Assembly: GCF_020181035.1 (NCBI RefSeq) | Contig: NZ_JAIQYY010000009.1 | Span: forward strand, 1 to 64,000 | Origin: Streptomyces sp. CoH27 | Lineage (GTDB): Bacteria; Actinomycetota; Actinomycetes; Streptomycetales; Streptomycetaceae | Length of the DNA stretch: 64,000 nt | Direction of reading: 5' to 3' | Shown here: in pieces, positions 18,566-27,334 of the stretch | Numbering within the stretch: position 1 is the stretch's first letter | How the letters are laid out: the number at the start of each line of letters is the position of its first letter | Position numbers and translations under genes: made by a program | The notes under the pieces: model-generated | What the model was told of the DNA's origin: nothing | Database searches by the model: none | Seen by the model: only the letters and a program-made list of their open reading frames with translations

Positions 18566-19536
18566 CTTCCCCCAAGACGTCAAAGACCAAGGTCGCCATC
18601 ATCGGGTCGGGCAACATCGGCACCGACCTGATGATCAAGATCCTCCGCCTGTCGGACACCCTCGAAGTGGCCGCCATGGTGGGCATCGACCCGGAGTCCG
18701 ACGGCCTCGCCCGCGCCGCCCGACTGAAGGTTCCGACGACCCACGGGGGCGTCGAGGGCCTGATCGCAATGCCGCACTTCGACGACATCGAGATCGTCTT
18801 CGACGCGACCTCGGCCAAGGCCCACCTGGCCAACGCCCACCGGCTCGCGCCCTTCGGAAAGCGGCTCATCGACCTCACCCCCGCCGCCATCGGCCCGTTC
18901 GTCGTCCCGCCCGTCAACCTCGACGAGCACCTGGAGGTCGGCGCGGACAACCTCAACATGGTCACCTGCGGCGGCCAGGCCACCATCCCCATGGTCGCGG
19001 CGATCTCCGCGGTGACCGCCGTCCACTATGCGGAGATCGTCGCCTCCATCGCCTCCAAGTCGGCGGGGCCGGGCACGCGCGCCAACATCGACGAGTTCAC
19101 CGAGACCACCTCCCACGCCATCGAGAGCGTCGGCGGAGCGGCCCGCGGCAAGGCGGTCATCATCCTCAACCCTGCCGAACCCCCGCTGATCATGCGAGAC
19201 ACCGTCTTCTGCCTCATCGGGGACGCGGACCACGACGCCATCCGAGCCTCCGTCAAGGAGATGGCCGAGCGGGTCGCCCAGTACGTGCCGGGCTACCGCC
19301 TCAAGCAGGAGGTGCAGTTCACCCCGATCGCGGAAGGCGAGCCCGTGCACACCCTGCTCCCCGAGGGCGCGGGCCCGGTGACCACCCGTGTCTCGGTGTT
19401 CCTCGAAGTCGAGGGAGCCGCCCACTACCTGCCCGCCTACGCCGGAAACCTCGACATCATGACCTCGGCCGCCCTGCGCACCGCCGAGTCGATCGCCCGG
19501 CACAGCACCACCGTCACCGCGGAGGCCAGCCGATGA
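18562..19536 (+). CDS. mhpF: Acetaldehyde dehydrogenase (acetylating)
   Basis: A 324-residue enzyme that converts acetaldehyde, NAD+ and CoA to acetyl-CoA. The Rossmann motif is [10 protein letters not shown] (residues 13-22) and the catalytic Cys136 is in [20 protein letters not shown] and [14 protein letters not shown] are family hallmarks. It forms a channelling complex with the aldolase MhpE in known systems. It overlaps both neighbours by 4 nt. Confidence 0.95.
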   Translation: MTSPKTSKTKVAIIGSGNIGTDLMIKILRLSDTLEVAAMVGIDPESDGLARAARLKVPTTHGGVEGLIAMPHFDDIEIVFDATSAKAHLANAHRLAPFGKRLIDLTPAAIGPFVVPPVNLDEHLEVGADNLNMVTCGGQATIPMVAAISAVTAVHYAEIVASIASKSAGPGTRANIDEFTETTSHAIESVGGAARGKAVIILNPAEPPLIMRDTVFCLIGDADHDAIRASVKEMAERVAQYVPGYRLKQEVQFTPIAEGEPVHTLLPEGAGPVTTRVSVFLEVEGAAHYLPAYAGNLDIMTSAALRTAESIARHSTTVTAEASR

Positions 19537-20561
19537 CTCACCAGCTCTACATACAGGACGTGACCCTGCGGGACGGCATGCACGCCATCCGGCACCGCAT
19601 CGATCCTGCCGACGTGGGCCGCATCGCGGCCGCCCTCGACGCAGCCGGCGTCGACGCCATCGAGGTCGCCCACGGCGACGGCCTGGCCGGCGGCTCCCTC
19701 AACTACGGCCCGGGCAGCCACACCGACTGGGAGTGGATCGAGGCCGCGGCGGACGCGATCGACAACGCCGTCCTCACCACCCTCCTCCTGCCCGGCATCG
19801 GCACCATCGCCGAACTGGAGCGCGCCTACGCCCTCGGCGTCCGCTCGGTGCGCATCGCCACCCACTGCACCGAGGCCGACATCTCGGCCCAGCACATCGC
19901 CAAGGCGCGCGAGCTGGGCATGGACGTCTCGGGCTTCCTGATGATGAGCCACATGGCCGAGGCGCCCCAACTCGCCGTGCAGGCAAAGCTCATGGAGTCC
20001 TACGGCGCCCAGTGCGTCTACGTCACCGACTCCGGCGGCCGCCTCACCCTGGACGGCGTACGCGAACGGGTCCGCGCCTACCGCGACGTACTCGACGAGA
20101 GCACTCAGATCGGCATCCACGCGCACGAGAACCTCTCCCTGTCGGTCGCCAACAGTGTCGTCGCCGTCGAGGAGGGCGTCACCCGCGTCGACGCCTCCCT
20201 GGCCGGACAAGGAGCGGGTGCCGGAAACTGCCCCATCGAGGCGTTCATCGCCGTGGCGAACATCCAGGGCTGGAAGCACGGCTGCGACCTGTTCGACCTC
20301 CAGGACGCCGCCGACGACCTGGTCCGCCCCCTGCGCGACCGCCCCGTACAAGTCGACCGCGAGACGCTCACCCTCGGCTACGGCGGCGTCTACTCCTCCT
20401 TCCTGCGCCACGCGGAGATCGCCGCCGAGCGCTACGGCGTCGACGCCCGCACCCTCCTGCTGGAAGTCGGCCGGCGCGGCCTGGTCGGAGGCCAGGAGGA
20501 CATGATCGTGGACATCGCACTCGACTTGCTGTCCAACTCGGCTACCAGCCCTGTGAACTGA
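19533..20561 (+). CDS. mhpE: 4-hydroxy-2-oxovalerate aldolase
   Basis: A 342-residue class II (HMGL-like) aldolase that splits 4-hydroxy-2-oxovalerate to pyruvate and acetaldehyde. The catalytic Arg13-Asp14 occur in TLRDGMH and the metal-binding His196/His198 in [15 protein letters not shown] and [12 protein letters not shown] are standard family motifs, and the C-terminal DmpG communication domain is complete. ATGA overlap with mhpF is consistent with assembly of the two-enzyme complex. Confidence 0.95.
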   Translation: MTHQLYIQDVTLRDGMHAIRHRIDPADVGRIAAALDAAGVDAIEVAHGDGLAGGSLNYGPGSHTDWEWIEAAADAIDNAVLTTLLLPGIGTIAELERAYALGVRSVRIATHCTEADISAQHIAKARELGMDVSGFLMMSHMAEAPQLAVQAKLMESYGAQCVYVTDSGGRLTLDGVRERVRAYRDVLDESTQIGIHAHENLSLSVANSVVAVEEGVTRVDASLAGQGAGAGNCPIEAFIAVANIQGWKHGCDLFDLQDAADDLVRPLRDRPVQVDRETLTLGYGGVYSSFLRHAEIAAERYGVDARTLLLEVGRRGLVGGQEDMIVDIALDLLSNSATSPVN

Positions 20562-20582
20562 CACACAGTAAGGAGAGAGCCC

Positions 20583-21497
20583 ATGGGTGAACGTCTGCCC
20601 ATACGGATCCCGATCGACGGAGACGAACTGGACGCCTGGTGGTACGCCCCCGAAGGCGTCGACGGACCCGCCCCCTGCGTCGTCCTGGCGCACGGTTTCG
20701 GCGGCATCAAGGAGATGCGGCTCGCAGCCTACGCCGAGCGGTTCGCCGCCGAGGGGCTCGGCGCCCTGGTCTTCGACTACCGGTCCTTCGGCGAATCCAG
20801 CGGGCGTCCGCGCAACCTGATCGAGATCAAGCGGCTGGTCGCCGACTATCACGCCGCCGTCTCCGCGGCGAGGTCCCGTCCTGAGGTCGACTCCAGGCGT
20901 GTGGCCGTGTGGGGCAGCTCCATGTCGGGCGGCACCGTGGTGCTGGTCGCCGCGGAGGACCCGAGCATCGGCGCAGTGGTGTCGCAGGCGCCCCTCGCCG
21001 ACGGCCGGGCCGCGCTGGTGCGCATGGTGAAGAGGTCGGCGACCCATGTGCTGGGCCTGGGCGTGGCGGGCGTCCGGGACGCCCTCGGGGCTCGCCTCGG
21101 CCGTGAGCCGTACACCGTGAAGGCCGTGGGCCGCCGCGGTGAGCATGGCGCCGTGCTGGCCACTCCGGACGCCTACGAGGGAATGCTGCGCCTCCTTCCG
21201 GCGGAAGTGCCCTACGACAACGAGGTCAGCGCGCGCGTGATCCTGTCGCTGCCCTTCTTCCGCGCCGTCGTGGCCGCCCCCCGGCTCACCTGCCCCCTAT
21301 TGGTCCAGGTGATGGACCACGACGACCTCACGCCGCCGGGCCCCGCTGCCGCTCTCGCGGCCGCGGCTCCGCACGGCGAGCTGCTCGCCTACCCCGGCGG
21401 CCATTGGGACCCCTACGTCGGGAAGGGCTTCGACCAGGTGGTTCCCGACCAGATCGCCTTCCTCAAGCGGACTCTCGGGGCTCCAGCCGCTCGGTGA
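20583..21497 (+). CDS. Alpha/beta hydrolase of unknown substrate
   Basis: A 304-residue hydrolase with oxyanion-loop motif LAHGFGGIKEMR (near residues 39-50), nucleophile Ser in WGSSMSGGT (near 115), an Asp in VMDHDDLTP and a C-terminal His in GGHWDPY. It has no signal peptide. Its architecture is like dienelactone-hydrolase or xylan-esterase-type cytoplasmic hydrolases. AGGAG lies before the ATG and the gene follows mhpE by 21 bp, so it is probably the last gene of the mhp operon. It may release a side chain or ester from the growth substrate. Confidence 0.75.
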   Translation: MGERLPIRIPIDGDELDAWWYAPEGVDGPAPCVVLAHGFGGIKEMRLAAYAERFAAEGLGALVFDYRSFGESSGRPRNLIEIKRLVADYHAAVSAARSRPEVDSRRVAVWGSSMSGGTVVLVAAEDPSIGAVVSQAPLADGRAALVRMVKRSATHVLGLGVAGVRDALGARLGREPYTVKAVGRRGEHGAVLATPDAYEGMLRLLPAEVPYDNEVSARVILSLPFFRAVVAAPRLTCPLLVQVMDHDDLTPPGPAAALAAAAPHGELLAYPGGHWDPYVGKGFDQVVPDQIAFLKRTLGAPAAR

Positions 21498-21732
21498 CGG
21501 TGCGGCGCACCCTCACCGGCGCGTCGGCGGGGACCGCTCCCTCGCCGGCGCCGGTGTCGCACGCACTCGGTGCGAGGCGATCACCCTGTGATCGACGGCC
21601 CGAATGCGGCGATCGACGTGCCGAGGGAACGCCACACTCGCCGTGCCGCCTCACGCAGGGTGCTGTCCTCGGCCGTGCGCTCGAAACCGGCACCGCAAAG
21701 ACAATGACGACTGTTGCGACGGAGAACATTCC

Positions 21733-22746
21733 ATGGAGCTCATGCGAGCTGCTCGCTTGCACTTCCCCACCCACACGCTGACCGTCGAGGATGTTCCCAA
21801 GCCTGTCCCGGGCCCGGGACAGGTGCTGATCAAGGTAGCCGCGGCCGGGGTGTGCATGTCCGACGTGCACCTCATCGACGGCACCCTCGGCCTCCCGCCG
21901 CACCTCAGGGGTGACACCGTCACCCTCGGGCATGAGGTCTCCGGCACCATCGTCGAGCTGGGCCCCGAGGTGACCGCCTGCCAGGTCGGTCAGCGCGTGG
22001 TCCTGCAGGGCGGGGACATCAAGGACGGCCAGATGCACACGCGCGGGGTCGACTTCGACGGTGGGTGGGCCGAGTACGCCCTGGTGAGCGCGGGGGGCGT
22101 CGTCCCCCTGCCCGACTCGATCCCGTTCGAGCAGGCGGCGATCATCCCCGATGCCGTGTCGACTCCTTGGGACGCCATCGTCCGCACCGCGGACATCCGG
22201 CCGGGCGAGGCAGCGGGTGTGTGGGGGGTCGGAGGTCTGGGCATCCACGCGGTGCAGCTGCTGCGGGCTGTCGGCGCCTTCCCGATCGTGGCGGCCGACC
22301 CGGCCCCGGCGGCGCGTGAGCGCGCCCGGCGGATGGGGGCAGACCTCGTTGTCGACTCCGCCGACCCCACCTTCCGGGAGCAGGTGCTCGACATCACCAA
22401 GGGCAGCGGACTGAACGCCGCCTTCGACTTCGCCGGTGTCTCGGCGGTGCACGAGCAGGCGCTGACCGTTCTGGGGCCGGGGGGCCGCCTCGTCCTGGTC
22501 GGGCTGTCCGGGCGTCCCCTCGCCTTCAGCGACAGCACCACCTTCAGCTACCTGAAGCACCAGGTCAGGGGGCACTTCGGCACGGAACTCGACTCGGTGC
22601 CGCGGCTCGTGGACCTGGTGGCAGGCGGGCGCCTCGACTTCTCCGCTTCCGTCACGGAGGTGCTGCCCCTGGAGCAGGCGAACGTGGCCGTGCAGCGCTT
22701 GCACACCAAGGAAGGCAATCCGATCAGGCTGGTCCTTCAGCCCTGA
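21733..22746 (+). CDS. Zinc-type alcohol dehydrogenase family protein (MDR)
   Basis: A 337-residue MDR enzyme. The catalytic-zinc residues appear as Cys in GVCMSDVH and His in LGHEVSG. The structural-zinc Cys4 lobe is missing, since the region around QGGDIKDGQMH has no Cys cluster. The nucleotide fold begins near VWGVGGLGIHAVQL. GGAG stands 8 nt ahead of the ATG. A 235-bp gap to the upstream hydrolase suggests its own promoter. It ends just before a very strong terminator. It likely oxidises an alcohol or reduces an aldehyde in the pathway. Confidence 0.78.
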   Translation: MELMRAARLHFPTHTLTVEDVPKPVPGPGQVLIKVAAAGVCMSDVHLIDGTLGLPPHLRGDTVTLGHEVSGTIVELGPEVTACQVGQRVVLQGGDIKDGQMHTRGVDFDGGWAEYALVSAGGVVPLPDSIPFEQAAIIPDAVSTPWDAIVRTADIRPGEAAGVWGVGGLGIHAVQLLRAVGAFPIVAADPAPAARERARRMGADLVVDSADPTFREQVLDITKGSGLNAAFDFAGVSAVHEQALTVLGPGGRLVLVGLSGRPLAFSDSTTFSYLKHQVRGHFGTELDSVPRLVDLVAGGRLDFSASVTEVLPLEQANVAVQRLHTKEGNPIRLVLQP

Positions 22747-22787
22747 CCTGCACATGACGGTCGGACGCGTCTGACCTTTTGCACGGC

Positions 22788-22826
22788 GCAAGCTTCGGTG
22801 CCCCTGGGAAGGGCACCGAAGCTTGC
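22788..22826. terminator. Strong bidirectional terminator between convergent genes
   Basis: A 16-bp perfectly paired stem (22788-22803 with 22811-22826) encloses the 7-nt loop CTGGGAA. It lies midway between the stop codons of the MDR gene (plus) and the AraC regulator (minus), where a terminator serving both strands is expected. Confidence 0.9.
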
Positions 22827-22880
22827 GTCGTCATACCTGTCTGGTGGCTGTCCGGGGCTGTGCTGCGCCCGGGTGAGGAA

Positions 22881-23852
22881 TCAGCTGTCGCCCGGGGTGG
22901 TCCCGCTGTGGTGCCCCTGGAGCAGGACACTGCTGGGTGTCACCCCGAAGGCCTGCTTGAAGGCTGTGCTGAAGTGGCCCATGTTGCTGAAGCCCCAGCG
23001 GAAGGCAACGTCGGTGACCGTCGTGCCGCCATGCGCACGTGAGAGGTCCCGGTAGCAGGCCTTCAGGCGACGCTCCCGGATCCAGCGACCCACTGTTGCG
23101 CCCGTACCGGCCTGAGCGAGATGCAGCGTGCGAACGGAGATGTCGAACGCCTCGGCGATGGAGGAAGCGCAAAGGTCCGGATCATCCAGGTGATCCTCGA
23201 TGTACCGGCGGGTCCGTATGACCAGCGCCTCGCGGGCGCTGCTGGAAACAGGCTGCTCCGGAGCGGGGACGAGGGCCGTTTCGAGGGTGTCGAAGAAGGT
23301 CTGGGAGGCAATGGCCAGATCCGTGTCGGACAGGTGGTCGAACTCGCGCGTGATGGCCTGTAGCTGAGCGGCAGCGATCGAGGCGAGCCCTGAGCCTGGC
23401 CGCACGGAAACGACACCGCCGGCGCGGGAGGCACTTCCGGCAATCGCCTGGGGCAGCCGCTCGCGGGGCAGGAGCAGGTACAGCTCACGGTGGTCCCCCA
23501 CGGCCTCGAAGTCGTGCGCCAGTTCACTGTCCCAGACCAGCAGGTCGCCGGGACCGAGTTCGACCTCGCTGCCGCCGACGTACCGGCACATCAGCCGTCC
23601 GGAGAGGGTCACGAGGACGCCCACGAGCGGGCCCTCGCTCGTGGCTGCCTGTCGGCCGGTGATTCGGCCGCAGCGGAGTTCTCCGACGGTCAGCTGGTCC
23701 AGCCTCCGGTACCGCACTGACACGCCGAAGGGTTCGGGCTCTGAGAACGACAGTGCCCAGCCCAGGTGCAGCTGGGACATCGTGCTGCTCCAGGCGTCCG
23801 GGACGTGATCTTGTGGGGACCCGTGGGTTGACCAGGTCAGGGCTGCTGTCAT
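22881..23852 (-). CDS. AraC-family transcriptional regulator
   Basis: A 323-residue activator with an N-terminal AraC-binding (cupin-like, AraC_binding_2-type) domain, about residues 25-200. Its features include TLSGRLMCRYVGGSEVELG and GDLLVWDSELAHDFEAVG. A C-terminal double helix-turn-helix (about 215-318) includes SIAEAFDISVRTLH and VTDVAFRWGFSNMGHFSTAF. It is divergent from the saccharopine-dehydrogenase-like gene at 24087 across 234 bp, so it probably activates the 24-30 kb acyl-CoA cluster. The effector is unknown. Confidence 0.88.
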   Translation of the reverse strand: MTAALTWSTHGSPQDHVPDAWSSTMSQLHLGWALSFSEPEPFGVSVRYRRLDQLTVGELRCGRITGRQAATSEGPLVGVLVTLSGRLMCRYVGGSEVELGPGDLLVWDSELAHDFEAVGDHRELYLLLPRERLPQAIAGSASRAGGVVSVRPGSGLASIAAAQLQAITREFDHLSDTDLAIASQTFFDTLETALVPAPEQPVSSSAREALVIRTRRYIEDHLDDPDLCASSIAEAFDISVRTLHLAQAGTGATVGRWIRERRLKACYRDLSRAHGGTTVTDVAFRWGFSNMGHFSTAFKQAFGVTPSSVLLQGHHSGTTPGDS

Positions 23853-24086
23853 GCGCCATCACCTTCGTCGGCGGATGAATCGAGTGAAACCCGTTCCGCC
23901 GGGTCTTGACAAGCGCCCGTGCCGTCTGACGGACCAGCCGTCGGGCGCGGGATGCACGAATGCGGAACCCGGAGTGCGCTCTCACGGAAGCACGGTGGCC
24001 GGATGTTGCCCAGAGTTTGCCGCAACGTAAAAAGCGTAGAGCCGCGGCGCCACGGCGCCTCGACTCATCACGGAAGGGAAGCAGCC

Positions 24087-25211
24087 GTGAGCGACCGCCG
24101 ACCGGTTGTCATCTATGGAGCCAGCGGCTACACCGGCCGCCTGGTGGCCGAATACCTGCGCGAGTACAGCATTCCGTTCGTGGCAGCCGGCCGGAACAAG
24201 GCCAGGCTGCAGGAGATCATGAACGCCGTCCCGGGCATCGAGACGGCCGACTACGAGATCGCCGAGGTCGACGGCTCCGTCGAGTCCCTGGCCGCGCTCT
24301 TCGAAGGCAGGAAGGTCGTCTGCAACACGGTCGGCCCCTTTCTGCGGCACGCGCCCGCAGTACTTGAGGCCGCGCTGCGCGCGGGCTGTCACTATCTCGA
24401 CACCGCCGGTGAGCAGTCCCACCAGCTCGCGGTCCTGGACGAGTGGGGCCCGAAGTACGCAGCAGCCGGACTTGCCGTGTCCACCGCCGTCTCCATGCAG
24501 TACGCGGTTCCCGACATCGTCGCCCGCATCGTCCTGGAGACCCCCGGCATCGACACGCTTGAGATCGGCCAGTACACCCGGAACATCCCGACGGTCGGAT
24601 CGACGCAGTCGATGTTCGACGTGATCCGCAAGGACGCCTACTACCTGGAAGACAACCTCCTCAAGAAGTACGACGGCATCGTCCAGCAGGACATGGTCGT
24701 GCCCGGCACCACCCTGGTGGTCCCCGGCCTGAACTGGGGCGGCACCGCCATGCCGGTGTTCTTCCGGGACGACCGCCGCGTACGCAACTGCCGCATGTTC
24801 GTGGCGATGCAAAACGAGAAGGGTGACATCCCCCAGCGGGTACGCGAAGCGGAGCGCATGTTCAAGGTCCTCTTCCAGTGGCTGCCCGAGGAGAAGCTCT
24901 ACCCGGCGCTCGACAAGGTGGCTGCCACCATGACGCCGAATACACCGGCCCGTGAGAACCGGCAGGTGAATCGTTCGGTCGACTGGTGCACGGGCCGCGG
25001 CAACAACGTCACGGCACGGGCGGTCATCCACGGCACGTCCGGATACCAGATCACCGGCCTGGTCCAGGCCTACGCCGCGATGCGGCTGCTGGGCAAAACC
25101 TTCAACGGGGTCGGGTTCCGCTCGCCCGCGCAGCTGGTGGGACACCGTGAGCTCATGGGGGCCCTGGAGGCCTACGGGCTGGCTCGCGTCACCGAGGAGA
25201 GCTTCGCGTGA
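24087..25211 (+). CDS. Saccharopine-dehydrogenase-like NADP-binding oxidoreductase
   Basis: A 374-residue protein with an N-terminal Rossmann fold beginning IYGASGYTGRLVAEYL, the hallmark of the saccharopine dehydrogenase / trans-acting enoyl reductase group. CNTVGPFLRHAPAVLEAALR and HYLDTAGE are further group motifs. These enzymes reduce C=C or C=N bonds on large or acyl substrates. The GTG at 24087 has GGAAGGGA upstream. Its stop overlaps the start of the thiolase-like gene, so the two are coupled. A role in reducing an unsaturated acyl or ring intermediate is inferred from context. Confidence 0.75.
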   Translation: MSDRRPVVIYGASGYTGRLVAEYLREYSIPFVAAGRNKARLQEIMNAVPGIETADYEIAEVDGSVESLAALFEGRKVVCNTVGPFLRHAPAVLEAALRAGCHYLDTAGEQSHQLAVLDEWGPKYAAAGLAVSTAVSMQYAVPDIVARIVLETPGIDTLEIGQYTRNIPTVGSTQSMFDVIRKDAYYLEDNLLKKYDGIVQQDMVVPGTTLVVPGLNWGGTAMPVFFRDDRRVRNCRMFVAMQNEKGDIPQRVREAERMFKVLFQWLPEEKLYPALDKVAATMTPNTPARENRQVNRSVDWCTGRGNNVTARAVIHGTSGYQITGLVQAYAAMRLLGKTFNGVGFRSPAQLVGHRELMGALEAYGLARVTEESFA

Positions 25212-26431
25212 CCGGTTCGCAGGTGTGGATCGCCGGTGTCGGCATGACCCGGTTCGGTGTCCGGCCGGAGGCCTCGGTCAAGGACCTGACCAGGGAGGCG
25301 GTGACCGAGGCCCTCGCCGACGCCGGTGCCGCACTAGGCGCCGTGGAGGCCGCGTACTTCGGCAACACGTGCCAGGACGTTCTGGAGGGGCAGGTCGTCG
25401 TCGCCGGCCAGATGGCGCTGCGCTCGATGGGCTTCGAGGGCATTCCGGTGGTCAACGTCGAGAACGCGTGTGCCACCGGTGCCACCGCGCTACATCAGGC
25501 GGTGATGCACGTGCGCTCCGGCGCGGCCGACATCGCGCTCGCGGTCGGCGCCGAGAAGCTGAGCATCGGCGACAAGCGCAAGGCCCTTGGCGTCTTCGAC
25601 GGAGGAGTGGACGTCGCGGATCCCGGGGGAGTGAGCGCCGTACTGACCGAACTCGGTGGCGAGCTTCCCGACCACGGGCAGCCGCACAGCATGTTCATGG
25701 ACATCTACGCGGCACTGGCCAAGGCACACATGGACGCCTTCGGCACGACGCAGAAGCAGCTCGCGGTCATCGCCGAGAAGAACCACGCGCACGCGGTGCA
25801 CAACCCGCTCGCTCACTACCGACAGGAGATGTCGGCCGCGGAGATCCTCGCGGCGCGGCCCGTGGCGGGACCGCTCACGGTCCCGATGTGCGCGCCGCTC
25901 ACTGACGGCGCCGCGGCGGCGGTCGTCTGCAACGCCGCAGGCCTGCGACGGCTGGCCGCCCGGCACCCGATCCGGGTGCTGGCCGCGGTACTGGGCACGG
26001 GAACGGTGCGTCCTCTCTCGGCCTGGGACCGCTCGGCTACCCGGCTCGCCGCTGGGCGGGCCTACGAGCAGGCAGGCGTCGGGCCGCAGGACGTGTCGGT
26101 GGCTGAGGTCCACGACGCGTCGGCGTTCGGCGAACTGCTGCAGACCGAGCTGATGGGGTTCTGCGAGATCGGCGCCGGCGGCGAGTTCGCGGAGTCCGGC
26201 GCCACCCGGCTCGGCGGCCGCCTTCCCGTCAACCCGTCCGGAGGCCTGGAGTCCAAGGGCCACCCCATGGGCGCCTCCGGGCTCGCGCAGATCCACGAAC
26301 TCGTCCACCAGCTCCGCGGCACATGCGGAGCCCGGCAGGTGCCCGGCGCCCGCATCGCCCTCGCCGAAAACGGCGGCGGCCTGTACGCCGGCGAGGAAGC
26401 CGCCGCCGCGATCACCATCCTCAGCATCTGA
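25208..26431 (+). CDS. Thiolase-family protein (SCP-x / acetyl-CoA acetyltransferase type)
   Basis: A 407-residue thiolase-fold enzyme. The acyl-accepting Cys lies in NACATGATAL (near residue 90). VHDASAFGELLQTE and SGGLESKGHPMGASG (His near 350) are characteristic of SCP-x-type thiolases that act on bulky or branched acyl-CoAs. The usual C-terminal Cys motif is replaced by ALAENGGG, as in that subgroup. No DUF35/OB-fold partner, often paired with such thiolases, is adjacent. Starts with GTG overlapping the upstream stop. Probably removes acetyl- or propionyl-CoA from a side chain. Confidence 0.85.
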   Translation: MTGSQVWIAGVGMTRFGVRPEASVKDLTREAVTEALADAGAALGAVEAAYFGNTCQDVLEGQVVVAGQMALRSMGFEGIPVVNVENACATGATALHQAVMHVRSGAADIALAVGAEKLSIGDKRKALGVFDGGVDVADPGGVSAVLTELGGELPDHGQPHSMFMDIYAALAKAHMDAFGTTQKQLAVIAEKNHAHAVHNPLAHYRQEMSAAEILAARPVAGPLTVPMCAPLTDGAAAAVVCNAAGLRRLAARHPIRVLAAVLGTGTVRPLSAWDRSATRLAAGRAYEQAGVGPQDVSVAEVHDASAFGELLQTELMGFCEIGAGGEFAESGATRLGGRLPVNPSGGLESKGHPMGASGLAQIHELVHQLRGTCGARQVPGARIALAENGGGLYAGEEAAAAITILSI

Positions 26432-26462
26432 CCGTCCACCCGCACCAACCCAGGAGTCAGCG

Positions 26463-27293
26463 ATGACCTATCAGACCCTCGACGTCCGGCGTGACGGCCG
26501 GATCCTCTACGTCGACTTCAACCAACCGCCCGTGAACCTGATGAACTTCCAGATGGTCGGCGAGCTGTTCGATCTCGGTGGGTCCCTCGCCTTCGACCGG
26601 GAGACGACGGTGGTGGTCTTCGGCAGTGCCGACCCGGAGTTCTTCATCGCCCACTTCGACCTGGACGACATCCTGCGGATGGACAACGACCCATCGGTTC
26701 CGCAGAGCCGCTACGACGACATCAACGCCCTGCAGGCTCTGACGACTATGTGGCAGAACCTGCCGCAGGTGACCATCTGTGTGGTCGACGGGATCTGCCG
26801 CGGCGCCGGACTGGAGTTCCTGCTCGCGACGGATCTGCGGTTCGCCACGCCGGAGAGCCGGTTCTGCCTGCCCGAGACGAGCGGCGGCATCCTCCCCGCC
26901 GGCGGCGGTACGACACGGCTGGCCATGCAGATCGGCCCGGCCCGCGCCCGTGAGGTGATCCTCCAGGCCCGTGATTTCACCGGGGAGGAGGCCGCGGCCT
27001 ACGGAATCGTCAGCCGCGCGCTGCCGCGCGAGGAGTTGAACCCCTACACCGACACCCTGGCACGCGACATCGCCAAGCGCCCGGCGAGCACGATCGCCGC
27101 GGTGAACGAGGTGTTCAAGAACGTCTACGGCGCCCTGGCCGACGCCCAGTTCGCCGGCTTCGCCGCGGAGAACACCGCACTGAGGGAACTCCTCCAGATC
27201 CCCGGCACCAAGGAGGGGCTCCAGACGATGGCGGGCCTGCAGGACGCCGAGCACGAACGGCATCTTCCCGCTGCGATCGCCTCCGCGCAGTAA
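26463..27293 (+). CDS. Enoyl-CoA hydratase/isomerase family protein
   Basis: A 276-residue crotonase-fold protein. The oxyanion-hole segment DGICRGAGLEFLLATDLRFA (near residues 107-126) is intact, and an acidic residue in LPETSGGILPAGGG occupies the usual catalytic Glu region. AGGAG precedes the ATG. It is set between thiolase-like and acyl-CoA dehydrogenase genes, so it likely hydrates an enoyl-CoA in the same side-chain oxidation. The N-terminal part FIAHFDLDDILRMDN is longer in acidic residues than usual. Confidence 0.85.
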   Translation: MTYQTLDVRRDGRILYVDFNQPPVNLMNFQMVGELFDLGGSLAFDRETTVVVFGSADPEFFIAHFDLDDILRMDNDPSVPQSRYDDINALQALTTMWQNLPQVTICVVDGICRGAGLEFLLATDLRFATPESRFCLPETSGGILPAGGGTTRLAMQIGPARAREVILQARDFTGEEAAAYGIVSRALPREELNPYTDTLARDIAKRPASTIAAVNEVFKNVYGALADAQFAGFAAENTALRELLQIPGTKEGLQTMAGLQDAEHERHLPAAIASAQ

Positions 27294-27334
27294 CACCAGC
27301 CGCAGGAAACACTCGGATCAAGGACGACGAAGTC

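Noticed and set aside
18414..20561. A single 715-residue protein spanning mhpF and mhpE
   Set aside because: The first half is an out-of-frame read of mhpF; only the part from 19533 is the true aldolase.
23906..23911. TTGACA as a -35 for the AraC-divergent promoter
   Set aside because: No acceptable -10 lies 16-19 bp away on the plus strand; it was not listed as a promoter.
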